DNA of 64,000 nt from Okapia johnstoni. Lineage: Eukaryota; Chordata; Mammalia; Artiodactyla; Giraffidae. The stretch's first letter is position 1, and every line of letters starts with the position of its first letter. The position numbers and the translations under genes were made by a program. The stretch covers positions 33,318,001 to 33,382,000 of the forward strand of contig CM044309.1 in NCBI GenBank assembly GCA_024291935.2, given 5' to 3'. Shown here piece by piece: positions 46,869-58,491 of this stretch. The notes under the pieces were generated by a model. It ran no database searches. It had not been told where the DNA came from and worked only from the letters and a program-made list of their open reading frames with translations.

Positions 46869-48636
46869 TGTTCGGGGCTAACACATCTTTGGGGAAGTTG
46901 ACAACCCCAGCCTGGATGATACCACATTAAAAAGTTCAAAATCATCTGTCCTTTCCATAGAAATTTGCTTCACTGCTTCCTTTGGAGTAGGACACATTTT
47001 CCTCATTAGGGTCATAAAGAAAAAAGCATTCTTCAGAGGCACATCCAGTGCCCATTGCTTTTGAAGAAGGAGTGATGTTTGACACGAACATGCAGCCATG
47101 GGGAAGGCCACTTTCAACGTTTATTGTTTGGGTTCAGCATTGGAACCAAACTAGTTTTTCTGGTCCTTTTTTTTTTCCTGTCTGAGTGGCAGAAAGCCCA
47201 GAAATATAAGTTTGCATGCCAAGAGATGGCTCTAAATATAGTGTTGGGTGGGCAGGAAGATGGTTTCCTCATGAACGCAACTCGTGCGTGCTGCATACTC
47301 CCCACCACCCTTCATGGGGACGGGGGCAGCTTTGGCAGAGTTGCCCTCTGGCCGGGGGGTCTCTGTCTGACTGCAAAGCACAGAGACAGGGCAGGTCGGC
47401 TTGGCACTCACATCTCCAGCCAAGAGGTGTAAATCAAACAGTCCCTACCTAGCTGGCTTCTTTACTCTTCAGGATTCAAATGTGTGATTAAACACGTAAC
47501 AACGGCCAGCTTTTAGAGACCAGGGAGAAGGCATTGTGGATGCCTTGTTTCAACACAGATTGTTTACAGGAGGTAGGAAAAAATGTGGCTTTGCCTGTGT
47601 TTGCTTGGAAATATGAGAGGGTGTTGCTAGCTACTGTCTACCAGGCAGTTTGAAACTTGACTATTTTGCTCTTGTTCGCAAGGGTGACTTTTCATCTTTC
47701 CTACCTGTTTCCTCTTGATGCAATTGAAAGGAAATAGAGCACGTAGAATAAGCAGACCAGCTTGGAAATGCTGACTTTAAAAGATCACTTTTCAGTTTTC
47801 CCCAAAAGCAGAGCAGGTCAGTACAATAAACAGCTTAGCTCAAAAATGCCTACCAAGCTCTTGCTCTCAGCAATTAAATAAAATATACTTTGGAACCTCA
47901 GTTTATATGAATCAGATTGCCTGAAGGGGATGGAGAGAACTGGTTGGACAATGTTTGGGTCCACTTCCTTGATAAGGTTTACTTTATCTCACTCTGTTTT
48001 TTTCTTCTTTTTTTTTTTTTTTTTTGTGGCAGTGGACATAAAATGACAGCTTTGCAGATTAATGTTGATTTGGTTTTTACCAGTAAAAGCTTATTATGCC
48101 TAAGGAAATACTGCAAAGTAGCTGGTATGTGTTATGTAATGCAATTGTCTATGTTGAATGTATTAGTATTGAGCAATTAATCTAAGCACACAGTTGGTTC
48201 TGAACCTGGGTTTTCTTAATCAGAGACATGAACTCAGTTACAGAGAAGCAGTGGGAGGTTCCCATCTCGAGAGAACCCTGGCTGACAATGAGTTGGACCA
48301 CTTGAACGAGAGCAAAACTGTGAACTAATGCCGACCAACTTGGTAAAGAGTGATTTGTGATGCCGAAAGGCCATATTTTAGAACCAGGCAGTTTCATGAA
48401 TACTTACATGTACTTTTAGGTTCCATTAATTGTGGGAAATGCGAGAGAGATATCAATAATTATTAGTAATTCACTAATACTTTTACATGGATTTTTATCT
48501 TATCATTATAATGTCTTCCATCTGTATTGGGGAAATAGTACAAATATGTGGGAGACAACATGTAGTCCCAGAAACCGTGTTCACCTCATAATTAGTAGTC
48601 AATAACTAATTTTTACTGAAAATTAAACATTATTCA
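46869..48636. other. Mostly single-copy sequence, no gene called
   Basis: Contains the coding-like antisense frame described separately (46942-47133) and a T-run of about 18 bases near 48009-48026. The plus frame at 47079-47432 (117 codons) starts at TTG and has no recognised domain. No promoter or CpG island was seen. Confidence 0.4.
46942..47133 (-). other. Coding-like antisense open frame, 64 codons, uncertain
   Basis: On the minus strand, codons from 47133 down to the tga at 46944-46942 are open and bounded upstream by tga (47136-47134). The translation has mixed, protein-like composition with a C-F-F-L-Y-D-P-N-E-E-N motif. A second minus frame over the same DNA (46878-47117) is also open. 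No acceptor-like pyrimidine tract precedes it and I do not recognise a family. It could be a fragment of an old coding sequence or chance. Confidence 0.2.
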
Positions 48637-48849
48637 GTACACGAGTGCTCAGTCATGTCCAACTCTTTGTGACCCCATAGACTGTAGCCCACCAGGCTTC
48701 TCTGTCCACGGGGTTTTCCGAGCAAGAATACTAGAGTGGGTTGCCATTTCCTCCTCCAGGGGATCTTCCCGACCAAGGGATCGAACCTGTATCTCTTGTG
48801 TCTCCTGCATTGGCAGGCAGATTCTTTACCACTGCACCACTTTGGAAGC
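48637..48849 (-). mobile_element. Bov-tA SINE with 12-bp TSD
   Basis: Antisense: ctcagtcatgtccaactctt, gcaagaatactagagtggg, gatcttcccgaccaaggg, then the reversed head ctttaccactgcaccact. Flanked by aaacattattca at 48625-48636 and aaacattgttca at 48850-48861, with one mismatch. Confidence 0.93.
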
Positions 48850-48861
48850 AAACATTGTTCA

Positions 48862-49249
48862 TCTGAGGAACAGTTGTTAGTGTCCAGGCAGACTACACAA
48901 ACATCAGGGCCCACGTGTTGGAAACCAAGATGCAGTCTATTTCTGTGCCGCTTCACAGGGCTCTTGTCTTTCCACTATAAACAAAGACCCAGGAAGAAGC
49001 AGGGAACAGACCCATGGAATCATTCTTTGGTCAGGGCAGAACGCCCCCAACGGTGAGAAGCCGGCCGAAAGTCTAAAAACTTCCTCAGCTTTGCCACGTA
49101 ATTTCTCCAGTGTGTCCAGATATTCAGATTTTAGTGACTGATAAGGAGCAAAAGTTTCACAATAGCATTCTTTGCCTAAAATAAATTAGTAGGCAATGTT
49201 GCAAGAATAAACCTTTTCCCACACAAAATTTATTAGAGCTATTACTTTG
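48862..49249. other. Single-copy sequence, no feature recognised
   Basis: No repeat family or exon identified. Confidence 0.35.
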
Positions 49250-49259
49250 TAAACATTTT

Positions 49260-49874
49260 GTTGTTATTCTCTTGCTCAGTCATGTCTGACTCTCTGCTTC
49301 CCCATGGACTGCAGCATGATAGGCTTCCCTGTCCTTCACTATCTCCCAGAGTTTGCTCAAACTTGTGTCCATTTAGTCGATGTTGCCATCCAACCATCTC
49401 ATCCTCTGTCACCCTTATCCTCCTGCCTTCAATCTTTCCAAGCATCAGGGTCCTTTCTAATGAGTCAGCTCTTCGCATCAGATGGCCGAAGTATCAGACT
49501 GAGCTTTAGCATCAGTCCTTCCAATGAATAATCAGGGTTGATTTCCTTAGGATTGACTGGTTTAATCTCCTTGCAGTCCAAGGGATTCTCAAGAGTCTTC
49601 TCCAGCACCACAATTCAAAGCATTAATTCTTCAGTGCTCAGCCTTCTTTATGGTCCAGCTCTCACATCCGTACATGATTACTGGAAAAACCATAGCTTTG
49701 ACTATAAGGACCTTTGTCGGCAAAGGAATGTCTCTACTTTTTAATTTGTTGTCTGGATTTGTCATAGCTTTTCTTCCAAGGAGCAAGTGTCTTTTGATTT
49801 CATGGCTGCAGTCACCGTCCACAGTGATTTTGGAGCCCAAGAAAATAAAGTCTGTCACTGTTTCCATTTTATTC
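49260..49874 (-). mobile_element. BovB 3' segment with TSD
   Basis: Antisense BovB, 3' tail at the left (ttgctcagtcatgtctgact), extending about 615 bp into ORF2 (tggagcccaagaaaataaag near 49835). Flanked by taaacatttt at 49250-49259 and 49875-49884. The frame at 49631-49867 (minus) is a surviving ORF2 piece. Confidence 0.93.
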
Positions 49875-49884
49875 TAAACATTTT

Positions 49885-51105
49885 ATTTTTCCTAAATTGA
49901 CATTTATGCAAAAAAATTTGTCTTCAAACAAGATGCCCTGAGAGAGTTCACAGAACTCTTTTGAGCTGTGGTCTCCACTGTAGTCTCTGGGCCTCTGTGG
50001 GTGTTGAGTTTTAAGAGGTAACTACGTGCTCTAAGTTTAAACTACACAGTGGGTTCTGAAGACTTTAAGGAAAAAAAGGATGAAAAATATCTCAGTAACT
50101 TTTATGTTCATTACATGTTGACAATGTAATCACAATTGTCATTGCAATGTAATCGCAATGACAATATTTTACATATGTTATGCTAAATAAGATGCATGAT
50201 AAAAGTTGATTCCTCCTTGCGTTTTTTTAATGTGGCTACTAGAAGATTTAAAATGACGTAAGCAGCTTATATTGTCTTTCTGTTGGACAGATGTTTACTG
50301 AATGGTGCCTGAGAACAGGAGGAGACCCCCGCTGACCACCCCAAGTCAGTCACAGTGAGGAATGATAGCTGGCCCCTAATTCTACCACTTGGTGATCGTT
50401 GCCTCTTCTAAGTGTAAACTGGGTGGATCTGAGTGACCCCAAGGAATGACTGCCTGGACCAACCCTGAGCAGTGTTGCAGCTGCCTGAGGGGTTGTGTTG
50501 GGGAGGACTAAAGGCATAGTGGGAAAGCATCCTCTCAACTCCTGGCCTCAGCTTACTTGCCCACCCAGGAAGAAGTCTTGATCCACTTGAAGGATATTGA
50601 GTAGAAGCTTGCTGGGCACTAAGTTCAGGCCAAAGCTTAAAGAAGTTTTGTAAGTACCTACACCTAGAAGAACTTGGCACAGCCCTGGTAAGAGAAGATC
50701 TGCACACCTCACAAAACCCAAATGGACCACATCCAGCTTGGAAAGTCACGTCAGGAAAGCAGAAAGGAAGGAGGGATGGAGGACAGGTCCATCCCTCAGT
50801 GGTGACTGACACCCTGGGGCAGGGTCCCAGGGGCTCGCTTCTTGCTTCTCTCTTCAGGGACCGTTTTCCTCAGATGATATTTGCTGAGCGCTAACTGCCA
50901 TTGTGTTAAGTGAGCCGGGCAGGCTCTACGTTTCCTTCTGTGCTTTAAATATAAAATAAGAAGAGATATGGTCTTCAAGTCAAAGGGATTATAAAGGGAT
51001 TATAATCCACTAGGAGGGTAAAGGCTGTTGGTCATTTGAAGATGGTTAAAATGGCACAGGCCTTAGGAAGTAGAAGGGGGAACTCTTTTGTGGGTGGAGG
51101 GACTG
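49885..51105. other. Single-copy sequence, no gene recognised
   Basis: The minus frame 50408-50812 (134 codons) begins with GTG, lacks a domain and runs antiparallel to other open frames. A short duplication (gggattataaagggattata) lies near 50986-51005. Confidence 0.4.
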
Positions 51106-51109
51106 AAAG

Positions 51110-51798
51110 TGTTACCTAAAGGTACGTGTAGGGGGTCTGGCTGCTCGCAGCTCAAAAGCCAATTAACAGACCAGGTTGGTGGAAAGGAAAGTAGGCTTTA
51201 TCTCAGATGCTGGCAACTAGGGGTGGTGAGGAGGGTAGTGGACGTCTGTCCAAAGGCTGACTCCCCCACACCTGACAAGCGGTGGGTGAGAGCTTTTATA
51301 GACAGCGTGGTGGAGGGCTACATGTAGAAACAACACAGTCATCTCTAACAGTCATTTTTGAATTGGTCGTCAGTGGTCTGACCAGCACCATCTTGATTCT
51401 TTTAGGTACAGTCAGTCTTCAGTTCCAAGATCCATTTGTTCCCATTTTTCGCAGTCAGTTCTTAAAACCGTGGCAGCTCATCTCCTGGGTATAGTCTGGT
51501 CGTCTGTCAATGTAGTTAACTTCTCCACCTGGCGTTTCAGTATCTTTAAGACAGCTCACAGGATATGGCTCAGAATATTATCTATAGCCCTTGAGAAAGA
51601 ACTAAAGGTCCCTGACTATGCTTAATGACTGCATTATTATTATTTAGTCTCCTTAGACTGTTTTCCTTTGTTTCAGCATTTCTCACTTCTCTGATTAAGC
51701 TTATTCTTTAACTGAAGTTTTCCACAGGCAAAAGGCAGGCGGAGGACATGGGCGGTGGGTGGGGGGCGGCAAGGACCATAGGGTCCTGCTTCATTTCA
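51110..51798 (-). mobile_element. Solo retroviral LTR (ERV1-like), antisense, 689 bp, 4-bp TSD
   Basis: The element begins tg and ends ca on either strand and is flanked by aaag at 51106-51109 and 51799-51802, a 4-bp TSD as expected of gammaretrovirus-like (ERV1) insertions. Read on the minus strand, U3 starts near 51798, a TATA box lies at 51300-51293, a polyadenylation-signal-like GATAAA at 51202-51197, and U5 runs to 51110. There is no viral coding sequence alongside, so it is a recombined solo LTR. The family name was not determined; class assignment rests on TSD length and layout. Confidence 0.8.
51293..51300 (-). promoter_or_regulatory. TATA box of the antisense solo LTR
   Basis: cttttata on the plus strand reads TATAAAAG on the minus strand, placed about 100 bp upstream of the GATAAA polyadenylation-like signal in the usual U3-R-U5 order. 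It would drive transcription leftward into 51.1 kb and below. Activity is unknown. Confidence 0.55.
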
Positions 51799-51859
51799 AA
51801 AGCACCCTCACTCACTGGAAGAGGAACCTGGATATCCAGCTGCTTTAGACCTGCCCAGG

Positions 51860-51980
51860 GAACCTAAGTTCCATGAGAACAAGGGGTTTTGTTTCTGCTG
51901 GTTCATTGCTGAATCCCCAGCACCAAAAACAGTGATTAGACAGTTAAGTGCGGAATATGTATTTGTTAAATAAACAATGG
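51860..51980 (+). mobile_element. L2 3' end fragment
   Basis: aagttccatgagaacaaggg, gctgaatccccagcaccaa and atatgtatttgttaaataa match the L2 3' terminus in order. Confidence 0.75.
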
Positions 51981-52270
51981 TTGAGGTGAAATTCTGTACT
52001 CCTCACTGTTCTCCAGGCCTGACATGGCTCCTGGAGGCTTAGAACTTGAAGACATCTTCAAACTAGCTAACTTCCTCTTCTTTTCTTTGCTTCCAAAATG
52101 TGCTGTCTTTTCTGATTCTGATCCAAGTCTCCTTTGTTCCAGTCAGTCTTCTTTCCAGAACTTTCTCCTACTCATTCCTCTTCCCACCCAAAAGCAAGTT
52201 GCTTTTTCTCCTGCTATTTCCCACCATCATTGCCCATTCCTCTTCCATTTCCACTCATCTAAGATGTATA
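51981..52270. other. C/T-rich sequence, possible continuation of L2-like text
   Basis: The frame at 52024-52380 (118 codons) runs through it into the BovB tail and is not supported as a gene. Confidence 0.3.
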
Positions 52271-52279
52271 TTTTTATAT

Positions 52280-52361
52280 GTTGTTGTTCAGTAGCTAAGT
52301 CATGTCTGACTCTTAGCGATCCTATGGGCTGCAGCACACCAGGCCTCCCTATCCTTCACTG
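52280..52361 (-). mobile_element. BovB 3' tail, 82 bp, with 9-bp TSD
   Basis: Antisense BovB end (ttgttgttcagtagctaagt to ctccctatccttcact), flanked by tttttatat at 52271-52279 and 52362-52370. One of the smallest complete insertions in the window. Confidence 0.9.
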
Positions 52362-52370
52362 TTTTTATAT

Positions 52371-53784
52371 AGTGGTTTAAAAAAGAAGAGGATGTTGCTA
52401 AACCATTGGTTTGGGTCATCAGATTATGAGGGAAGCCTGTGAGATTCTTCCAGGGCAGAGTGAGAACTATAAAGTCAGAAGTCTGATTGCATATGAGTAT
52501 AAGGCACTGATGCCCGGGCTGGCAGGACTGGCTGATGGACTTGACTCAGATGCCTTGGGCACCTTTTATTGTTGGTTTCAGCTTGTCCTTCCCCAAAAAT
52601 AAAAAAATCTTTCCTTCTTCTTGCATCATAATACTTTGCCTGTTCACATGAGAGGGCTCAAGTGTACCCCAGTTGAGGAGAGGGTTCCATTAAACTTTGC
52701 ATAGGGCCCACTTTTGTTGGATATACCACTAATTTGGTTTCTGAGTATCTACTTGCCATTATTTGAGGGAGGGGCATCTTTTACCATAATTCTTTTTTTT
52801 TTCTGAAAATCCAGAAAACATCTCTAACGTTGAATTATAATATCGCATAAACCTTTGTCATTAAAAGAATTATTGCTTTATTAACTATTGCAACCTCCCA
52901 AAAGGAAAATGAAGTGTTTTAATTATTTTTTTAAGTTACTGAAATGGTTTAAGTTTCATGTAGTTGGAGTGACTTCCATCCTAATTGCTAATGCAATCAT
53001 GAAGGCCTTCGGTCAGCCTAAGTGCACACCATGGACTGAGGATGTACTGAACGTAGTCTACATTTCTCTAATGACATCCTTTTCCAAGTTCATTTTAAGG
53101 CCTCAGTAGTTGGAAGCAGGAATTTTCTGCACAAGTGTCCCCAGTCCCACTTCCTACTTCCCTTTTTTCCCAGAGGTATGTGTAGCATATAAAACAAAGC
53201 AGCAAGTACAGATCAAAAGTTTTCCAGCAGAGTTGGTGCTTTTTGTATGGCTTTAAAGTTTTGGTTATTTATGGTATAAACTGTATTTGAGTCCCATAAA
53301 CAGAGCCTTTCAATTAAACTGAAAAATGCAAATTATTAAGTACTCAATAGGTTCCAGAAGAGCAAGAATCTTGGTTTGTTGCAAAAGCCTGTTTCATGGC
53401 TAGAGGCCGGTGTGGCCAACCACAGAGCTACACCGCAGACTGTAAATTTAGCAAATCCAGAAACTTGACTGGAAGTCAAAATTGGCCCTGTATGATTACA
53501 ATTTATTCAGTGACCCACTCCCTTCAAGCAGACAGCTCGAAATGTTCGGATCTGAGGAGGCAGATGTGGGAAGCCCATATTAAGCACATGTGTTAGGAAG
53601 AAAACATACTGTCAGAGAGAATATGAACTGGATTCAAGACTACCCACCAATTTTCCGTCTTAATACTATTGCCCTAAAAGTGGAAATAGAACTGCTTTAA
53701 ATTATAAAGGACTTTATGGACTGATTATTGCCTTTACAACTATATTCTCATTTTATCTTTCTGATAATATGGTGAATTTGCGAG
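52371..53784. other. Single-copy sequence, no gene recognised
   Basis: Frames at 52888-53109 and 53396-53596 are open without domain or splice evidence. No repeat family was identified. Confidence 0.4.
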
Positions 53785-54055
53785 TAGGTTTTGCCTGGTT
53801 TACTCTACAGATTTCACTTCAATGCTCTTCCTCCAGGAAGCTTTCTCTGCTTCACTCCTGTGACCAGTCTCCTTGTCAGCAAGGAGAGTTCAGAGCCCAT
53901 CCCCCACAGCACTGACTCCTTATCCCTCTCACAGGACCTACTGCCAAAATTCACCACTGAATTTGCTTCCATTGTCTGTTTGTAAAATACTTGAAAGCAC
54001 AGATTGTATTTAGTTGATTCTTATGTCCTTCAGCTCAGTCTGTCAAAGGTGCTGA
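53785..54055 (+). mobile_element. L2 3' region fragment
   Basis: aatgctcttcctccaggaag, tttctctgcttcactcctgt, tccattgtctgtttgtaaaa and the ccttcagctcagtctgtcaa text follow the L2 3' region. Diverged. Confidence 0.55.
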
Positions 54056-54111
54056 ACTGAATTGAATTATGGAAGTGGAAAGGGAAGTGAAGAAAACTTA
54101 ATCATCCTGCC

Positions 54112-54235
54112 CAGGGCACTAGAATATAAACCCCATGAGAGTAAAGACTGGAGCTATCACATTCAATATGGTATCCGCAACATCTAGAAGCATGCTTGGC
54201 ACAGAGTATGTACTCAAAAAAGGTTGGATGAATGG
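54112..54235 (+). mobile_element. L2 3' end fragment
   Basis: gaatataaaccccatgagag, atgcttggcacagagtatgt and the ggttggatgaatggatagg ending fit the L2 terminus. It may be a second insertion, or the end of the preceding one after duplication. Confidence 0.6.
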
Positions 54236-54334
54236 ATAGGACAGGTGAATAGCAGAACCAGGATACAAATGAAAGTCTGCACTGTTGAAATCCTATATAC
54301 TATTACATCCAAGTACGTGAAAGGAGATTGAAAA

Positions 54335-54450
54335 TATTACTTCATAAGTTCCTACCACGTGCACGACTCTGTGTGCACTTTCACACACATGATCTCATTT
54401 AATCTTTCCAACAGCCCTGAGAACAGTCCTGTGTGCAGTTACATTTCTCC
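54335..54450 (-). mobile_element. MIR SINE, antisense
   Basis: agttcctaccacgtgcacga, gatctcatttaatctttcca and acagccctgagaacagtcct are reverse MIR text. Confidence 0.7.
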
Positions 54451-54454
54451 TGGG

Positions 54455-54560
54455 TAAACACCTAGAAGTGTAGAGTAGATATTTGTTTAATTTTATAAGA
54501 AACTGTCACACAGTTCTGCAGAATGATTGCACCATTTTGCAATCCTCACAAGAGTCCTGA
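54455..54560 (-). mobile_element. L1 ORF2 terminal fragment, antisense
   Basis: gggtaaacacctagaagtgt, agaaactgtcacacagttct and gattgcaccattttgcaatc are the reverse complement of L1 ORF2 C-terminal text. Short and old. Confidence 0.55.
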
Positions 54561-56529
54561 GAAAGTCTGAGTTGTACTAAGAAATTAAATCTACTTTCCC
54601 TTGGCAGAAATATATTTAATCAGCTAAGAGCACTTGAGACGATTTTGATGTTTTCCTTATCTTTCCAAAGGGCCTGCTTGTTCCTGTTTCATACACTCTG
54701 TCTGTCTTTAGAATCTGCTTAGTTCCAAGCTCGTGTTCCACTTCATTTTGAAGTATGGTGTTTTTTCAGCTGTAATCTGATCTGTGGAATTTGGCCAGGC
54801 CCAGAAAGAGGACTGGCAAAGTTTGCAAAGTACTTTTTTAAAAAAAATGGAAACACTTAAATGTATGGTAATCCTTCCTGTTGTGATATACACGCTTTCT
54901 AGCAAAATTGCATATAAGTTTTTAGAGTATTCTATTTAGTGTAAGTTTAAGGTATTTCCCCTATTCAAATAAACTTTGGCTGAAGTGGATGGCCAATACA
55001 TTAAGATACCAGACATTATTAACACAGAGCGTTACTTCTCCTGGAAGCTGTTATGCCCATCTGTAGTTAGATTTCTCTAGAACATTTTTCTGGTGCTAGA
55101 ACTGAGCTTCATAATTGCCACCTCCTTATCAACCGTAACTAAGGAATTTCCCTCTGTGCTCAAGGGATTCCTTGAATTGAAATTTTTTTAATCTTGATTA
55201 TCTTTAAAGTTTAATATAATAGATAATAACATTGAAGAAGTAAAGGGTGCTATCAAAAATATAATGTAACACTGCTTAATTCCACAGGGGCTCAAAAGAA
55301 GTAAAATTATTTAGTTTCTTAATTATGAATTTGGGAATTTTAAATTTTTTATATTAAGTATGTTGAGAGGGTGATACCTATACTTACAGCATATTTTAGA
55401 AAAATTAAGGAAAATGTTACATGATGTGATAGGAGCGGAAGAGATGGGTCTCCTCTTAAAAACACACACACAATTTTCATTCTAAATTTACTTATACATT
55501 TTAAAAATTGACCATGTCAACTGTAAATGTTTTTCTTAAATGATTGACTGTAGATTTCTTTAAAAGAGAGTTCATCAGTGCATACAGGGGTAGTTTCTTT
55601 TTGTTTGTTTCTTTTACGTTGTTTTGATTCCTTTTTATAGCAATTTACTACTACAAGGGGTAAGTTAAAAGTTTAGGAACTAGTGCTGAGTTTTGAGGAT
55701 CCATAAAAAATGGAGATGCATCTGTTTATCCTCTGGTTCATGTAAACCATGTAATTAATTATGTGAAGATTTAGTATTGCTTTAGTTCATGTGTGGCTGC
55801 CCTCTGGCCTCCCCAACAGTTAAAGGGACAGTTCATTAGTTAAGCACATTATTTTAAGCAAAGATAACCCTTTTCCTGGCTCTGTGCATAAATAAGTGTA
55901 TTTGTGCTAGTTGAGTGCGTTTGTGGATTGTGATAAAAATGCCATGCATTAAATTGCAGCCAGATTAGATCAAGACAAATGTAGCAGGGATGACAAGAAC
56001 ATTTCTTGAATGGCTATTTGAAATTTTCTGTAATTTGAAAGTCCCTAAGCTCTTTGCTCTCATACGTGATTACACAATGCAGTAGGGGAAACTATATTTA
56101 ATGATGTGATTAGCAGTTTGTGACATATTTGGCTTCATGCTCCGTTGTAACTGGGTAACTTTCAAGCAGTATCTTGGGGCGATGCATTAACTCTTTCATG
56201 GCCTAGGGTGTAATTCAATGGAGTATTTCTCTCAGTGCTACTTCAGTGTTCTAGAATGGCACAGTGCAAAAAAATATATATTGCAAGACACATATGTCAT
56301 TTTAAGTTTTCTCATAGTCATATTTTAAAAAATGAAAAGGAGCAAGTGAAATTAACTTTAATAAGTTATATTTTATGTAACCCAACATGTCTGAAACATT
56401 ATCATTTCAACATGTAATCAATATTTTTAAATTGTTAATGATTTTAGATTTTTTTTAGTTTTAGATTTTTTTTTTCAAAATAAGTCATCAACATCTGGCA
56501 TTTGTTTTACACTCACAACACACCTCAAA
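54561..56529. other. AT-rich single-copy sequence, no gene recognised
   Basis: No repeat family, exon or RNA gene could be supported in this repeat-poor 2-kb stretch. Confidence 0.4.
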
Positions 56530-56530
56530 T

Positions 56531-57305
56531 TCAGTTCAGTTCAGTTCAGTCGCTCATTCATGTCTGACTCTTTGTGACGCCATGAATCACAGCACGCCAG
56601 GCCTCCCTGTCCATCACCAACTCCCGGAGTCTACCCAAACCCATGTCTATCAAGTCGGTGATGCCATCCAGCCATCTCATCCTCTGTCGTCCCCTTCTCC
56701 TCCTGCCCCCAATCCTTCCCAGCATCAGGGTCTTTTCCAATGAGTCAATTCTTTGCATGAGGTGGCCCAAGTATTGGAGTTTCAGCTTCAACATCAGTCC
56801 TTCCAATGAACACCCAGGCCTGATCTCCTTTAGGATGGACTGGTTGGATCTTCTTTCAGTCCAAGGGACTCTCAAGAGTCTTCTCCAACATCACAGTTCA
56901 AAAGCATCAATTCTGCAGTACTCAGCTTTCTTCACCATCCAACTCTCACATCCATACATGACTACTGGAAAAACCATTGCGTTGACTAGACAGACCTTTG
57001 TTGGCAAAGCAATGTCTCTGCTTTTAAATATGCTATCTAGGTTGGTCATAACTTTCCTTCCAAGGAGTAAGCGTCTTTTAATTTCATGACTGCAATCACC
57101 ATCTGCAGTGATTTTGGAGTCCAGAAAAATAAAGTCAGTCACTGTTTCCACTGTTTCCCCATCTATTTACCATGAAGTGATGGGACCAGATGCCATGATC
57201 TTAGTTTTCTGAATGTTGAGCTTTAAGCCAACTTTTTCACTCTCCACTTTCACTTTCATCAAGAAGCTTTTTAGTTCCTCTTCACTTTCTGCCATAAGGG
57301 TGGCC
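56531..57305 (-). mobile_element. BovB 3' segment, antisense, about 775 bp
   Basis: The BovB 3' tail with gttca repeats starts at 56531. The interior reaches the ORF2 region just downstream of the catalytic YADD box (ttagttcctcttcactttctg near 57270). A 148-codon frame at 56643-57089 is on the wrong strand, and the true sense fragments (56558-56875 and 56891-57151) are frameshifted. No convincing TSD was found. Confidence 0.92.
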
Positions 57306-57479
57306 TCATTTCAAGTCTAGAAAGATCTCCCTATCCTGCCACATGGAAGCCACTCACTGATTTTGTCATGAAAATTCCTAACTTTTCCCCTTAATTTAGA
57401 GCCACATTTCACTATCCTGAAGTCTTAAGATCATTAGGAATGGACATTTCAATAATTATGAAAGCCATCACAGACTGAA

Positions 57480-57722
57480 CCATCCACTGTGCTAATAAGC
57501 ATGTTACACTAATTAGTTAACTCATTTACGCTCATGTGACCTTATGCAGTTAGGCACTGATACCTCTCAAGTATTCAGAGTGATTCAGAGATTCAGAGTG
57601 ATTCATTCACCTGGTAAAGATCACGTCGGTAGTAGGTGGCACGGTCAAGATTAGAGAGATTGTTTCACCAGGGTAGGTCACGTGGGTAGTAGGTGGCAGA
57701 GTTACCATGCTGACAGTGATGA
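57480..57722 (-). mobile_element. MIR SINE, antisense, with internal tandem duplication
   Basis: actgtgctaataagcatgtt, gttaactcatttacgctca and ggtagtaggtggcagagtta are reverse MIR text. The block around tcacgt-ggtagtaggtggca occurs twice (about 57606-57645 and 57664-57703). Upstream, an 18-bp unit (attcagagtgattcagag) is repeated near 57574-57609. Confidence 0.6.
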
Positions 57723-58491
57723 ACTGGAGAGAGGATTCTGGGCTGGAGAGGGGACTCCGGGTTGACTGAGTTCCCAGGAGCCCTCAGAGATCAGGTGGGA
57801 ATGTAGAAGGTGCACAATGGCATCTCACAGCTGGGAAAGTAGTTAGGTTAGCTCTGAAAACTACCTGCTTTTCTGAACATCCCCATGCCCATATTTTTCT
57901 CTTTCCAGAACACATTTATATTTTAGTTCATATTTACTACTGAGACATGTAAGGATATTTACCCACTCCCATCATAGAGACACAGCCTTGAGTATATTTA
58001 TAAATGTTGTTGAGTCTTTATGCCCCCATTGGTTGGTGGGGAGGATTTTTCCTTTTCTCTGGAGTCTGTGAGTAAGGATCTAGACCTGAGCATCTCTTAA
58101 CTCTAGAGGTAAGGGAGGAAATAACCTCCTTCTCCTTTTCTGCTCCTCCAGGAGACAGTGCTTTGAATGGAGAGACATGGTTTCTGAATGTACTATCTTG
58201 CTAAAAGGCTGAAAGAGAAGGAAATTTGCAATGTAACTGATCTGATGCACTATTATCTTTCATTGGAGAACTTTGCTAACTCTCCATAAGTTTGTTAGCA
58301 TGTTGACAAACATGCTTATCCAGAGCTAGCCCCTTCCCTTGGACTGCTTCTGTTTTTCCATCTACACAGCAAATAGGACAAGGTCAGGAAGGATGGGGAG
58401 AGAAGATTGGAACTTTGCTGCCTTCCTCTCCAGAGGAAAGGTTTGCTTCTGTATCCCAGGGAGACAGAGTGATTCAACTAAACCCAAGTGT
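57723..58491. other. Single-copy sequence, no gene recognised
   Basis: No repeat family or exon identified. Confidence 0.35.

Noticed and set aside
47079..47432. 117-codon plus-strand frame
   Set aside because: It starts at TTG, crosses a poly-T tract and has no recognised family; the later part is compositionally GC-rich but not convincing as coding.
48009..48026. Long T-run that might be the tail of an antisense retrocopy
   Set aside because: No reversed polyadenylation signal to its right and no flanking direct repeat seen.
50408..50812. 134-codon minus-strand open frame
   Set aside because: The start is GTG, other frames on the same strand are also open, there is no domain or splice evidence, and I see no promoter.
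56643..57089. 148-codon plus-strand frame
   Set aside because: It reads the antisense strand of a BovB 3' segment. The same antisense frame recurs at 44784-45200 and 49258-49509, so it is a property of the repeat.
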